Counted from the first letter of the stretch, positions 9,324-19,300 are shown. The stretch is 64,000 nucleotides of DNA from Trichomonas vaginalis G3 (GCF_026262505.1 NC_067206.1:29217896-29281895), one strand, 5' to 3'. Notes: generated from the letters alone by a model not told the origin. Made by a program: numbers and translations.

Positions 9324-9730
9324 TTAAATGTTTGGAGTCGGTTTAGGAGTTGACTTTTGAACAGGAGTTTGTACTTCCATAGGTTCAGGAGTCATTGAAG
9401 GTTTTGCTTGTGAAGGCGTTGGTTTTGGCGAAGGTGTTGGAGTTTGTTTAACTTCAGCTACTTCAGTATTATTTACAACATTTGCTTTATTTCTTTTCAA
9501 CATCATAACTGCTCCTGCTGTAGCTAGCAAACCTAGTGGGAGACCATATTTATATAAGGACTTGACCAAATGCTATTTTTGACAGGAGCTGGTGGAACAC
9601 CTAACCTTGGTGAGACTGCTCTTTGCCATTGTGCAGCTCGTAAGAAATATTCAATAGGTGCTCCATAATCGTTTGGTAAAGTTTGTTTCATAGATGGTGA
9701 AGGTTCACGAGAGCTTGATGAAGAACTCAT
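9324..9730 (-). pseudogene. Pro-rich single-pass membrane protein (inner), broken
   Basis: The part has a Ser-rich N-terminus (MSSSSSS), a short hydrophobic segment (YGLPLGLLATAGAVMML) followed by KRNK, and a long Pro/Thr/Lys-rich tail with PTPSPKPTPS-type repeats. It lies 30 bp downstream of the capsid gene on the same strand. A virion membrane or spike-stalk role is possible. The outer homologue is in 42000-42609. Confidence 0.6.
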
Positions 9731-9760
9731 TTATAAGCTTTAAAAATAAACGTTCATCCT

Positions 9761-11332
9761 TTATTCCTCACTGTCGTCCGTAGCTAAGTTATAGTCATCT
9801 AATCTTATTATGGGGATGCCATTAGCACGCACCTGAATGGCAAAGCAACAATCCCTCATAAATCCAATAAGTGGCTTTGGTACATTTTCAGTTGCTAGTT
9901 CAATAGGTCCTTTAACAGACAATTTGTATGTTATTGGAGCAGTAGATGTTTGACCTTGCTGGAAGCAAAAGTCCACTTCTGTTGGAAAACCACATAAGAA
10001 ATGTGTGTTGTCATAGCTATCCCATTTATGTTCCACACTACCATCATCCACCAATGACCTCATAACATCTTCATTAAATCCTATCATATCATTGTTTGTA
10101 TTGCAAGCGTTCGCAACCATTTCATAAAATACAGGTCCATATGATTTTTCAGGTTCTGCAGGCATATTTCCATAAGCTCCCATGGAAAGCTGAAGATATT
10201 TAAACTTAGGGTTCTCAAAATTAACATAATAGTTGTCTTTCTTTCTAAATAGTGCCCAAATACTTTTAACATTAATAGGCGTATAAGCTGCTGTAAATGT
10301 TGCACTTGAACTATCTGTATTCTTTGAGAATGAACCGTCCATAGGAATCCAATCCATAACTTTAACAGGAAAACATAAAGCCTCGTTTGTATAATGTTCT
10401 ACAAGTTCTGTATAAATGTTAGGGTCTAAAGAGAATGACTTTGGATGAATGAAACATTCATTAAAATCCATCTTTGTTCGAAATAGTTGCTGGGTTACAG
10501 TTGTAATAGTAACTGTTCCACTAGCTTCTACTGCCTTCGTTATCATAGTGAATGGTTCATTCCATGGAACAAATTTATTTGTCGGTGGATTTGAATCTGA
10601 AGCAAATGCAACTTTAAGAGTTGGATTGAAAGCAATGATATCATTTACAGATATAGATGTGCATTGTAAGGCGTCGCTACTGAACTTTACTTTAAGCTGA
10701 ATGTTTCCTGCAAAAGCTGGAATAAATCGAATAGCTTCTAATGGAAAATTTCTAACAGGAATTCTTAAACGAAGCTTAAAATCAAATGATTTTCCTGCTG
10801 TAATTGGACCACTAACAATTTGTCCTGTTCTGCATGTTCCCGAATGACTCCATACATCTTCATGTCGAGTCTTTGAGAAAACATCTACTTTCTTTATTTG
10901 TTCGGTAGTTTGTGAGTTTGAAGTTATATATGCTTCTTCTCTTGCGTTGTCTTGAGAATATACGATACGACCATTTGCAAGGATTTGATATCCAGCAACT
11001 GCATAGAAAGCGTCATCGAAACCAATCCAAAATCCTGGTGGGTTTGTTTTATTGGAACCTGAACCAATTTCTTTATCTACAATAAATTGACCTTCCATTT
11101 TATACGTAATGAATGTATTGTAAAGGTCCAACATATTTTCACCAGGAGGTGAGAGATTGAATGTTACCCATGTGTTATCTTTAGCAGTTCCAGGTTGTGA
11201 TGGAATCTTTGCGTCAGAATATTTTCTATTAGTGTCACCAATTTGAACTGCATTGTCTATGATATCGAAATATGAGCGAATCTGATGAATATGCTCTGCT
11301 GGAGTAAATTCGTTTAGCTGTTCGTTCTGCAT
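9761..11332 (-). CDS. Major capsid protein (double jelly-roll type), inner Polinton, 523 aa
   Basis: The open frame begins MQNEQLNEFTPAEHIHQIRS and is colinear with the outer copy at 40395-41969, with only a handful of differences. Length (523-524 aa), position in the element and beta-rich composition match trichomonad Maverick capsid proteins, predicted to form a double jelly-roll hexon-like trimer. The assignment rests on family recognition and context because no short catalytic motif exists. The upstream start region contains GATATTTTTATCTGAAG. Confidence 0.8.
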   Translation of the reverse strand: MQNEQLNEFTPAEHIHQIRSYFDIIDNAVQIGDTNRKYSDAKIPSQPGTAKDNTWVTFNLSPPGENMLDLYNTFITYKMEGQFIVDKEIGSGSNKTNPPGFWIGFDDAFYAVAGYQILANGRIVYSQDNAREEAYITSNSQTTEQIKKVDVFSKTRHEDVWSHSGTCRTGQIVSGPITAGKSFDFKLRLRIPVRNFPLEAIRFIPAFAGNIQLKVKFSSDALQCTSISVNDIIAFNPTLKVAFASDSNPPTNKFVPWNEPFTMITKAVEASGTVTITTVTQQLFRTKMDFNECFIHPKSFSLDPNIYTELVEHYTNEALCFPVKVMDWIPMDGSFSKNTDSSSATFTAAYTPINVKSIWALFRKKDNYYVNFENPKFKYLQLSMGAYGNMPAEPEKSYGPVFYEMVANACNTNNDMIGFNEDVMRSLVDDGSVEHKWDSYDNTHFLCGFPTEVDFCFQQGQTSTAPITYKLSVKGPIELATENVPKPLIGFMRDCCFAIQVRANGIPIIRLDDYNLATDDSEE

Positions 11333-11359
11333 GTATTTACTTCAGATAAAAATATCTAT

Positions 11360-11793
11360 TTACTTCATTATTCTCACTCTTCTTCTTGGCATTCGTGGTG
11401 GAAGTTGTTTCTTGACATTTTCAATGAACTGTACATTCTCTTTTGTCTCAACTTCTTTCACTGGCGGGTCAGGATTCTTTGACTCGGTTTTTTTTCAATG
11501 AAATTCACGAACTTTGCAATAAGCTCTTGGTTCGTTATTGAAAGTACATCTGGCTTTTTTTCTTCTGGTTCTATTGACTTTTCAGTTTGAACAGAAGGTT
11601 TTATATGGGCTTCGTGGACTTCACCCTTGCCATACACCTTAATGTTGTCGCTTTCTGCATTCGCTAATGGAACCTTTCTTTTTCTTACGTATATTTTACC
11701 ATCTTTACTCTGACTTACGTAATAGAAAGGATGTTGTATTCCTCTTGCGTCATTTAATATAATAGACTCTCGCTCTGATTTTGACAAGCTCAT
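11360..11793 (-). pseudogene. Small Lys/Glu-rich Polinton protein (inner), broken
   Basis: It begins MSLSKSERESIILND and lies immediately upstream of the capsid gene on the same strand. The middle holds SIEPEEKKPDVLSITNQELI, and the tail is Arg-rich and basic (PRMPRRRVRI in the outer copy). Homologue at 39939-40367. Possibly a core or scaffold-type protein; no family was recognised. Confidence 0.55.
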
Positions 11794-11838
11794 TTTACAT
11801 CGGTTAAAGTTTTAATTTTGTTTTTTATCTGCAGTCAA

Positions 11839-12098
11839 ATGACTCAGACAAGCCCTACGGACAAGACCCAAGGGGTCATAGATGTTGAAGCATTGAAGAA
11901 AGAAATTCGTGAGCAAATTTTATCCGAACTGAAGGAACAAAAACAAGAACAAAAGCCAGAGAGACCAAAGAGAAAACTTAGTGAAAAACAACTTGCTGCA
12001 TTAGCTGCTGGAAGACAGAAGAACCCACGTTTGCTGGCGAAAAAGCTAGAGAAGAAGCTGAAGCAAAAGCTAAAGAAGCTGAAGCAAAGAAAGAGTAA
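11839..12098 (+). pseudogene. Small highly charged Polinton protein (inner), broken
   Basis: It starts MTQTSPTDKTQ, then an amphipathic helix and a Lys/Arg/Ala/Glu-rich tail (KRKLSEKQLAALAAGRQK). It is divergent from the gene at 11360-11793, with 45 bp between starts. The outer homologue 39633-39893 is open (87 aa from MTQ). A DNA-binding or core role is a guess based on charge. Confidence 0.55.
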
Positions 12099-12122
12099 AT
12101 GGTTTATTTTTATCCGAATTAA

Positions 12123-12975
12123 ATGTATAGACAAATACCTTTATCTGTTGCGTTCAGTAGTGAAAACCCTGACGTCAAAATAAAGGGGAACAGAGTAACG
12201 TTTAAGTTTCCAACAGACTGGATTGTGAACATAAATGAAGAGAAGTACATTGGCATAACATCTATGTATATAACACGTGCTTTCAGAAAGGTTGACTTTA
12301 TACTTCAAGTCGAGATAGAAAATGACGAACAGTCTTTAAGCGCCCAAAACATTCACATATACAAATACTTTAAAGACGATACAACATTGCAACAATGTAT
12401 GATTTCATTTAATGAGATGTTCGAGAAAAAGTTCAACATTGAAGTACAAACTTTACAGCCTTTACGTGAGTTTCTTGCACAACTGAAAGAAGAAGGTAGT
12501 CAGCCACAACTTATAGACTTTCATTATGAATTTAATGAAAATGAAGATGGAACTCATGACTGTCATTCATTGTATTCTCACCATTCAATGAAGTAGCTAA
12601 AAGAAAAAAATCCATTACGTATAAGATTTCAAATCTCTGAACCAAGTGATGATTTCAAAAATGTTTTCAATTATGATGCAATGCTTCCGAGGAAAAATGA
12701 ATTTTCAAAGATTGTAACACCTGGCATTTGGGATAGAAAGCAAGCTATATTATATTCAAACTTAAGTAAGGGAGTTGAAAATGAGTTCATTGGTCATACA
12801 AGAACTTCACCACTTCCTAACCCTAAATACTATAAATTAACTGGCTTCAATCGTGAGTTTTGGATAGACATGTTCTCCACTCATGACCATAAGCCCAGTG
12901 TTCTTACCTCCAGACCATAAGGACTGTCTCTACATTGAAGCACAACTCTTAAACTCTACCATCGCAGTATTGTAA
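12123..12975 (+). pseudogene. Beta-rich structural candidate (inner), broken
   Basis: It starts MYRQIPLSVAFSSENP about 25 bp after the charged small protein. The open outer homologue (38751-39608) is 285 aa and ends with DCLYIEAQLLNSTIAVL, similar to a motif in the penton-like protein. It is probably a minor capsid protein, inferred from fold-like composition and context. Confidence 0.6.
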
Positions 12976-13025
12976 AATCTACGCTAATTTTATTTTTTTC
13001 TGAAAATTTTATTTGAGTGAAAGGC

Positions 13026-13592
13026 ATGGAAGGTGACGGACATTGGCAAACACTCGAACATGACAATGACTATGAAATCTTTTCAGAGTACCCTTATCCA
13101 ATTAGACGTATAAGCAATAAAAGAGTTGTTAGTGAGTTTGACCAAGGAGATGGTTATATTTGTGTAAATTTAAACAAACACAAGCTGATGAAACATAAAA
13201 TAGTTGCAGAAATTTTCATTCCGAACCCTGAAGGACTTCGTGAAGTAGACCATATAAACAGAGACAGAGGAGACTTTCATATCTCGAACTTAAGATGGAC
13301 GACAAGAAGAGAAAACATGAGAAATATTTCCGGTTCAAATGGCTATTGGTTTGACATTGTTGACTCTCTTCCTGAAGACGCTGTTGAAATTATACAATAC
13401 TCATATCACACGTTAGAGAACTACTACTATGTCCCAAGTGAAGATGCCTTTTACTATTTCATGGGAACTCAATACAGACGAATGAATGTCTTAAGACAGT
13501 ATAACAAAGATTATATAAACATTACAGATGTAGAAGGAAGAAGAACAAAGCTGTCTATTGCAAAGTTTAAGAGAGACAATGGTTATACATAA
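13026..13592 (+). CDS. Free-standing HNH endonuclease with NUMOD4-like region (inner only), 188 aa
   Basis: The ATG at 13026 is preferred over an upstream GTG. The N-terminal third resembles a NUMOD4-type segment (DYEIFSEYPYPIRRISNK). The middle has an HNH_3-type core: HKIVAEIFIPNP, then EVDHINRDRGDFHISNLRW, with the DH, N and N residues expected of a beta-beta-alpha metal site. Such enzymes cut DNA and often act as homing endonucleases. It sits between the 285-aa-type structural gene and the polymerase. The outer element has no such gene here but a long repeat array (38408-38725). Confidence 0.8.
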   Translation: MEGDGHWQTLEHDNDYEIFSEYPYPIRRISNKRVVSEFDQGDGYICVNLNKHKLMKHKIVAEIFIPNPEGLREVDHINRDRGDFHISNLRWTTRRENMRNISGSNGYWFDIVDSLPEDAVEIIQYSYHTLENYYYVPSEDAFYYFMGTQYRRMNVLRQYNKDYINITDVEGRRTKLSIAKFKRDNGYT

Positions 13593-13681
13593 ATGACAAA
13601 AATATATGACCTCATGCTTCGCCCTTGCTAGCGGCTTATTTTTATCACGAATGACCTCATTGCTGACAAAAATAAATGACC
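13593..13681. repeat. Short 12-bp-type repeats after the HNH gene
   Basis: This short stretch contains several ATGACCTCAT-type units and a GC-rich piece (CTTCGCCCTTGCTAGCGGC). It corresponds to the left edge of the much longer array at 38408-38725 in the outer element, on the opposite strand. Confidence 0.6.
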
Positions 13682-16035
13682 TCAGAACTTCAACTTACGA
13701 ATAAAGCTTGTTTTAGTCGTTATTGAGAAGTTAAACTTCTCTTCAAAGCAAGGGACATGACTTACATAAGTCAAATCCAATCTCTTGACCATCATGAAGT
13801 GCTTTGTAAAGTTTCATTAAACTGAACTCAGAGTCTTTGTCATATGTTCCAACAGGTATGTGAATGTTCTTATCTTCATTGTAATAGCATTGTATAGCTT
13901 CAGGAAACATTTCATTGCTGTTAAAGCAAGGACGTCTTGTTTGACACCTTTGCAACGTGCATGAATGCAACTTCATTTAAATCATTCGTGAGTAAGTCTA
14001 TGTAGGTCTTCTTTCCACAAAATATTGACTTGTATGCTAAACTTTGTTTTCCAGGTGTTATTTCTGCGAAGTCAGAATGAAATTGACCAAGGTTCTTTCC
14101 TATAAGTTCGCGACCGTATCTCTTCTTAAACTCTGCTGCAAGCTTTGGTATGTCTTCATTGAAAATATGCATGCTATCACAGTCCTGGTAAAATATTTGA
14201 AGTCCCATATCTTCAGCAGTACAGAATACTTCACACATTATTCTCTTCGACATAGACAGAATGTTAACACCAAGTGGACAGAAGTTAAAGTGTCTGCAAA
14301 TGCTTTTCGTTAGCTTGAAAATAGTTTTATCTGAACCATCCAAACCTTCGAACTTCACTATATGGTTGTAGTTTCTGATGGCATATCTTATAGCATCTTT
14401 GTCATTTACTATGGTTATTTTTGACTCAATAGGAGATAGAATAGTTTTGCCATAAATACTGTTCAGAATGAGCTTTATATTTTCTTGCAAAGGATTTCCT
14501 TCTTTCTTATACTTTAACCTTAACTCAAACAACTTCTTTACTTCATCTCTTATTCTAATATCTCTGTTTCCATCGTAATAGTATCCTTGCAACACTTCAC
14601 ATTTGACACCTTGATATTTTATGAGGTCTTGTAATGTTATATGGTCAACATACATTAAACAGCAAGTGTTTGAACTTCTGGGAACGTTAAGTTCTGGATT
14701 TAGTTCAGGGTCACAAACTATTAAAGGAAAGTGTCTATGTATTCCAATCTCTGTTATCTTAATGAGAACAAAGAAGCCAGACATAAACTTTTCACCAATG
14801 GGTTCCTTTTGGTCGTCATCGAATAAATGTCTCATGAGATACTCTGTGCTTAACATTTCTTTCTTCATAACCTTTGGAATACCTTCTAAAGTATAAAGTC
14901 TTGCTATAGCTGATGGATATAATGAAACAGCGTCGAAGTCAGCAATGAGTTTCTTTTCGCTCTTTTGTTTAATGTTATCTGACAGCATACATCTTCCACC
15001 TTGAATACAGCGTGAAATAAATTCTCTTGGTTTATTTGAGAGGTCATATAAATTTCCATTCGGGAAGTACACTCTGTTCTCAAATAATTTGTTAGCAATT
15101 GAACAAATACTAACGTAGTCATAAACGTTTAAATCAAATTCTTTCAATATGTCATTGCGGAACTTAACAAAACCTTCTCTTAAAATTCTTACATCTTGTT
15201 TGCAATAAAATGTGCTATACTTTTCTAAGTCGAAGTGGTTCTCATCTATTCTGCAACCTTTGATGGAATCTATGTTTTTCATGAATGTATCTGCATCCCG
15301 GATAAACTTACATGCTTCAGAAATGACACCAGTTCTGTTGTCATTTGCTAACAAAACACTGCTGTAGTAGTTGTATGGAAATACTTCTTTCGGTCCTGTT
15401 TGTAAGTTAAACATAGCAGGAAATAGTTTAAGCTTCTTATTTATAACACTGTAAGAGTCTTTTATAATAATTGCCCTTCCTTTATATAAGCCAGTTATTT
15501 GCATTGTTCGTGAACCTTTAATGATGGGAGTTCCTTTCACTTCTGTCATGTGTCTTAAGATGAAGTTTATATCATAACTGAGGTTATGGAAATATATTAA
15601 ACTCTTGTCAGGAAGTCGCTCCAAAAATTCTGTTGCACAGTTCTGACCCCAAATGCTTTCACTCACTGAACCATCTTCACTGTCGTAACATATGTTAAAA
15701 GCTTTATGAAAGCCATCGGTACTGCACTCAAAGTCAGCAAAGAAAACGTGCTCAGGAATGAACTTGCACTTATTTTTATTTACTTCTTTTGACTCGGCTT
15801 TCTTCTTCAGTTGTACACAATACTTTGGAGCATATGTCAAATCTTTAAATGGTGCAAGGTTCTGTTTATATAAGTCAGTCGTATATGTGAAAAGTTCTCC
15901 ATAAGAAATAGGTTCGAAATATTTGCACTCCCACAATGTTTTCATAACATCCCATAACGGTGTTGTTCTATCATAACGAACTACATATTTATCTTCTCTC
16001 TTTGTATAAATCTTCATTTGTTTCTCAATGTTCAT
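13682..16035 (-). pseudogene. Protein-primed family B DNA polymerase (inner), broken near its end
   Basis: Exonuclease motifs FFADFECS (Exo I), YFHNLSYDINF (Exo II) and YCKQDVRIL (Exo III) are followed by polymerase motifs DAVSLYPSAIAR (A), LNSIYGK (B) and YQDCDS (C). These mark pPolB, which in Polintons copies the element from a protein primer. The start is MNIEKQMKIYTK at 16033-16035, overlapping the end of the preceding gene. The part is broken. Outer homologue: 36053-38409. Confidence 0.88.
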
Positions 16036-16399
16036 TCCACCACAACTCCTTCAAGATTTCTATATAGTTGCGAATGAAATATGTTGTCATTGGTAATCTT
16101 TCATTTAGCATGTAGTGGTCTTCAACAAGAAGTAAGTCAATAGTTCGAACAGTTTCACATTCTTTTGGTATGTATCTCTTTATTTCATTATGTCTTGAGT
16201 CATTGAAATAACCAATGGTAACATTAAATGCTATACCTGTTGCGTCAGAAATTTCTTGTACTTTACTTTGAGGAAAGTCTCTAACACGAATGACTTCTCT
16301 CATGTGGTCAATAGTCTCTCCACTACTCCAGCCTGAATGCAAGCATAAACGAAACAATTGTCTTCTGTCATAAGTGTTGCAGTTCTTTTGTTCATTCAT
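16025..16399 (-). CDS. Gene upstream of polymerase, possible polymerase N-terminal or terminal-protein region
   Basis: The ATG at 16397-16399 overlaps the stop of the previous gene, and its own end overlaps the polymerase start. The later part, with LLLVEDHYMLNERLPMTTYF, resembles the segment found in the N-terminal extension of Polinton polymerases. It could therefore be a separate primer protein or a split-off N-terminal domain of PolB; the sequence does not decide. Confidence 0.5.
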   Translation of the reverse strand: MNEQKNCNTYDRRQLFRLCLHSGWSSGETIDHMREVIRVRDFPQSKVQEISDATGIAFNVTIGYFNDSRHNEIKRYIPKECETVRTIDLLLVEDHYMLNERLPMTTYFIRNYIEILKELWWNEH

Positions 16400-16850
16400 T
16401 GAAGATTTGGTAGCGCTCAAGATTTATAGGTAATGTGCAAAGATACTTCCAGAACTGACCGCTTCTCTTCTTATAAAACTTCTTTTCACCATTATCTTTC
16501 CAAAAGCTTTCTATAAGTGCTGGGTTTCCTGTTTGCTTAAGAGCTTCCAAAATGGCTTTCTGGTCATTTGTCAGTGTGCTTTCATCTCTATATGGTCTCT
16601 TTTTTGGTTTGCCTTTCTTTACATCTGACATCGTTAAGCCTTCATATTCTGTTAAATCATACATCTTTATTTCAGTAAGATTCTTTATGTTTGTCAAGAA
16701 GAAGTCATAGTGCATTTCAACAATACCTGCAGCATTTGCTTCTATCTCTGATATAAAGTTCTCCTTCAAGAGCTGATGTAGTAATGTTCCAATATTATTG
16801 AGGTTTAACGTAGAACATTCATACTTTCCACCAAGTTTATAACATACCAT
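16392..16850 (-). CDS. Polinton gene of unknown function upstream of polymerase, 152 aa
   Basis: The open frame MVCYKLGGKYECSTLNLNN has a central basic stretch (KKGKPKKRPYRD) and a C-terminal alpha-helical part. Stop and start codons overlap with the next gene, a compact polymerase operon-like arrangement. It may belong functionally to the replication module. The outer homologue lies in 35240-36050. Confidence 0.55.
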   Translation of the reverse strand: MVCYKLGGKYECSTLNLNNIGTLLHQLLKENFISEIEANAAGIVEMHYDFFLTNIKNLTEIKMYDLTEYEGLTMSDVKKGKPKKRPYRDESTLTNDQKAILEALKQTGNPALIESFWKDNGEKKFYKKRSGQFWKYLCTLPINLERYQIFNE

Positions 16851-16866
16851 CCATCTCTGTTGGAGT

Positions 16867-17454
16867 TTATTTTAATTTCTCTAAGAGTCTCATGAAAACC
16901 TTACCGAAATGTTTGTGTAAGTAGTCTCTGTTTGGTTCATCTAAAGCTTCGATGTTAAAGTCAATGAGTCTATTGCCTGACTTCACATTTCTCTTCCTAT
17001 TCTCTTCATCTTTCTTTAACCATCTCTCACCTTCTTTTGGTTTGTCGTCAATGGAACGAATGACATCGTTAGCTTTGCGAACTTGTTCTATAGCGCTCTT
17101 AAACATCTCTCTTCTCTGTTGTTTCAGTGTGTCGTCTCTTCTTCTTGTTTCACCAACGTTTGCATTTGTTATGTCAAACATTTCTCTTCTTACTTCATGA
17201 GGTACTGAACGTCTATGATATAAGTCAATAGCAACGTCATTTAAAGGAAATGCTCTTGCATGGACTTCGTCCTCGCCGCGTTGCGGCTTTATGAACTCAT
17301 GAATTCTATCATAACTTATTGCACCATTATAGTCATTGAGGATGTCAGCGAGTGCTTTTTTGTTTGTTGCGTAATGTTTTGCAACATCTATGTTAGCTTC
17401 TGTAAGAAGTTGTTTTATTTCCGAGTGTTCTAACTTAGACAACTTCCGATACAT
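16867..17454 (-). CDS. Arg/Lys-rich Polinton protein, 195 aa, unknown
   Basis: The open frame MYRKLSKLEHSEIKQLLTEA is helical and highly charged, with many Arg residues between 90 and 160. An in-frame GC-rich double palindrome (about 17265-17290, encoding KPQRGEDEVHAR) interrupts it in both elements. It is divergent from the 157-aa gene and heads the polymerase transcription unit. Primer or DNA-binding roles are conceivable but not shown. Confidence 0.6.
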   Translation of the reverse strand: MYRKLSKLEHSEIKQLLTEANIDVAKHYATNKKALADILNDYNGAISYDRIHEFIKPQRGEDEVHARAFPLNDVAIDLYHRRSVPHEVRREMFDITNANVGETRRRDDTLKQQRREMFKSAIEQVRKANDVIRSIDDKPKEGERWLKKDEENRKRNVKSGNRLIDFNIEALDEPNRDYLHKHFGKVFMRLLEKLK

Positions 17455-17544
17455 CTTTAGTAGGAAATAAAAAAATATTTTTTGAAAAAATTAGATTAGA
17501 TTTTTTTAAGTTATTTTTCAAAATAATTTAATATTTTTATTTTA

Positions 17545-18018
17545 ATGAAACACATGCAAGATTGCAAGTTCTTTTCATACAATGCTCTCGCTACTGCCAT
17601 CAAGAATGAGTTCAATAATGCTTCAAATGTTAATGTTATCTTTAACAAGAAGTTTGTGAAAGAATCTAAGTTTGGTCAGTATGTCAGACCATTAGCTATC
17701 GTCATTGACCGCAAACGTTATACTTCACAAGAGTTAGCAGTAGTTTTGAAACAAAAGAGTTTCTTCGTGAATGTCAAAGATACTCATTATACTGTCATAA
17801 AGAACTCTAACATTGACTTCTTCAGTATTGCTTTAAATCTTTCCGAACAGAAAGAATATAAGAAGGGTGAAACAAATGTGAAATATTATCCTTCATCTCT
17901 GAAGACAATAACGAACAAAGATGTTATACAGAAATTCTTACCAAAGGTTGAAGAAGCTTCTATTGACATTGACGAAGGAAGTGAAATGGTTGAAGAAATA
18001 GACCCTGAAGCTATTTAA
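17545..18018 (+). CDS. Conserved Polinton protein, 157 aa, acidic tail
   Basis: MKHMQDCKFFSYNALATAIK begins a compact basic protein that ends with an acidic tail (EEASIDIDEGSEMVEEIDPE). The outer copy (34075-34548) differs at about one residue. A basic body with an acidic C-terminus recalls single-strand DNA-binding proteins, an analogy only. It marks one border of the exchangeable cassette. Confidence 0.65.
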   Translation: MKHMQDCKFFSYNALATAIKNEFNNASNVNVIFNKKFVKESKFGQYVRPLAIVIDRKRYTSQELAVVLKQKSFFVNVKDTHYTVIKNSNIDFFSIALNLSEQKEYKKGETNVKYYPSSLKTITNKDVIQKFLPKVEEASIDIDEGSEMVEEIDPEAI

Positions 18019-18043
18019 GCAAAAATATATTTTTGAATAACTG

Positions 18044-18136
18044 ATGGTGTCACTACGTCACCATGTCACCAGGTTAATTAACTTCTTTTAAAAATGATGA
18101 CAACATGACATTTTGACAACACAGCAGGATTAATGC
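18044..18136 (+). repeat. Cassette-border repeat with TTAATTAA core (inner copy)
   Basis: About 90 bp contain GTCACCATGTCACC, the palindrome GGTTAATTAACT, then AAAATGATGACAACATGAC. The outer element has four copies: two in this orientation at 31212-31432 and two inverted at 33831-34052. All lie at the edges of the module that differs between the elements. Confidence 0.75.
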
Positions 18137-18340
18137 AAAAATGAATGTTATCGTTTATGTTATCGTTTATGTTATCGTTTATGTTATCGTTAATGTTATC
18201 GTTAATGTTATCGTTAATGTTATCGTTAATGTTATCAGTGTCGAACATAATTGACATGGAGCATTTATGTTATCGTTTATGTTATCGTTTATGTTATCGT
18301 TAATGTTATCAGTGTCGAACATAATTGACGTAGGATTCAT
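18137..18340. repeat. 12-bp tandem repeats (TTATCGTTTATG type)
   Basis: Two blocks of 12-bp units (TTATCGTTTATG and TTATCGTTAATG), about seven and three units, are separated and followed by the non-tandem sequence TCAGTGTCGAACATAATTGA. The phase and spacing fit the ATGNNNTCRTNA pattern seen in other non-coding parts of both Polintons. Confidence 0.8.
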
Positions 18341-18385
18341 GACTTCTTCGTAAATGAGTGTAAATATAGCACAAAAATATATTTT

Positions 18386-18434
18386 AGGTGAAGAGGTGAG
18401 ATCTCACCCGTTTTTTCACCTCTTTTTTCACCTC
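18386..18434. promoter_or_regulatory. AGGTGA/TCACCT cluster downstream of KilA-N gene
   Basis: AGGTGA occurs twice, then TCACC three times, with the palindrome GGTGAGATCTCACC and about 12-bp spacing. It lies just beyond the 3' end of the KilA-N gene. Confidence 0.6.
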
Positions 18435-18486
18435 ATTCTCTCTTCGTTAATGTTGTCGTGACTTCATCATTAATGTTGTCGTGACT

Positions 18487-19272
18487 TCATTCTTCCTCTT
18501 TGAAGTTATCGAAATATTCTGTTATTTTTTCCTTCAGTAATGTTAAGTCTTCTTTGAATGTAAGTATTGTGCAACCTTTGATGTCATAGTGTGTTTGAGG
18601 AAGAGTATTTTTGACAATTTCCTTTATTTGCTCATTCGGTGTCATTGAAATCGGTAAGTTTTCACGATAGAACCAGTTTCTGTCAGATTTATATATTTTA
18701 GCTAAGTCATAAAAGCTCTTGTTGTTTCTTCTGACTAAATGCAACATAACCATATCTTTATCTTCTTCTTTCTCCAATTCTTCAGTATATATCATATACC
18801 TATAACTCTTTTCCTTTCCTTTTGGTACTGAACGCGGTATTCTTTTCTGTATGCTTTTGTCTTTGGATTCAATGACTTCATCTTTTGCTTTATATAGTTC
18901 ATCTAACATCATGAAAATATAACAAGCATAACGAGGTGAAGCCCACATTGCTACAGCGTTTACTAAAAGTCTATGAACATAATAACCTTTCAAACAAGGA
19001 GCCAAATTCTTGCGATTTTCATACGGAATCTCTTCATTCTGCAAAGCAATTATATGAGGAAATTCTTCTAAAAGTTCTTTTGTCTGTTGGTTTTCAAACC
19101 AATGATATGCTTGCTTTGTAGAACGAAGAGCATTCATTATACTTTGCATTTGGTACATATCGTCTTTGACTGAACGAATGAGACGTAACTGTTTGTTATA
19201 CTGTATGTACTCGTATTCTTCATTTATGGCTTCATGAACGATAGCAGTTGTTGTGTTCTCTGATGTTGACAT
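18487..19272 (-). CDS. KilA-N domain protein (inner only), 261 aa
   Basis: The ATG at 19270-19272 (MSTSENTT) is preferred over a TTG six codons upstream. Residues 85-135 (LKGYYVHRLLVNAVAMWASP, then YACYIFMMLDELY) match the KilA-N core, a DNA-binding fold common in poxviruses, giant viruses and phages. The C-terminal half is helical and charged, of the kind seen in KilA-N/BRO-like proteins. With the next gene it fills the place where the outer element has its primase-helicase. Function is probably transcriptional or DNA-level regulation, by family inference. KilA-N genes are unusual in Polintons. Confidence 0.75.
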   Translation of the reverse strand: MSTSENTTTAIVHEAINEEYEYIQYNKQLRLIRSVKDDMYQMQSIMNALRSTKQAYHWFENQQTKELLEEFPHIIALQNEEIPYENRKNLAPCLKGYYVHRLLVNAVAMWASPRYACYIFMMLDELYKAKDEVIESKDKSIQKRIPRSVPKGKEKSYRYMIYTEELEKEEDKDMVMLHLVRRNNKSFYDLAKIYKSDRNWFYRENLPISMTPNEQIKEIVKNTLPQTHYDIKGCTILTFKEDLTLLKEKITEYFDNFKEEE

Positions 19273-19300
19273 TACTGTCTTTACATACAAGATAAAAATT
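19269..19300 (-). promoter_or_regulatory. Shared leader upstream of KilA-N gene
   Basis: About 30 bp from the first Met codon upstream (TTTTTATCTTGTATGTAA, then AGACAGTA) are identical to the leader of the T5orf172 gene at 19968-19998. Such identity outside the coding region points to a duplicated gene start or a shared promoter. Confidence 0.6.

Noticed and set aside
10449-10700. Frames opposite the capsid genes (also 41030-41281, 10084-10305, 41425-41646)
   Set aside because: They mirror the same positions in both capsid copies and have no start context; they are antisense or shifted shadows of a conserved gene.
16952-17200. Leu/Ser/Phe-rich antisense frame (also 34889-35137)
   Set aside because: It arises from the complementary strand of the Arg/Lys-rich 195-aa gene and has no independent support.
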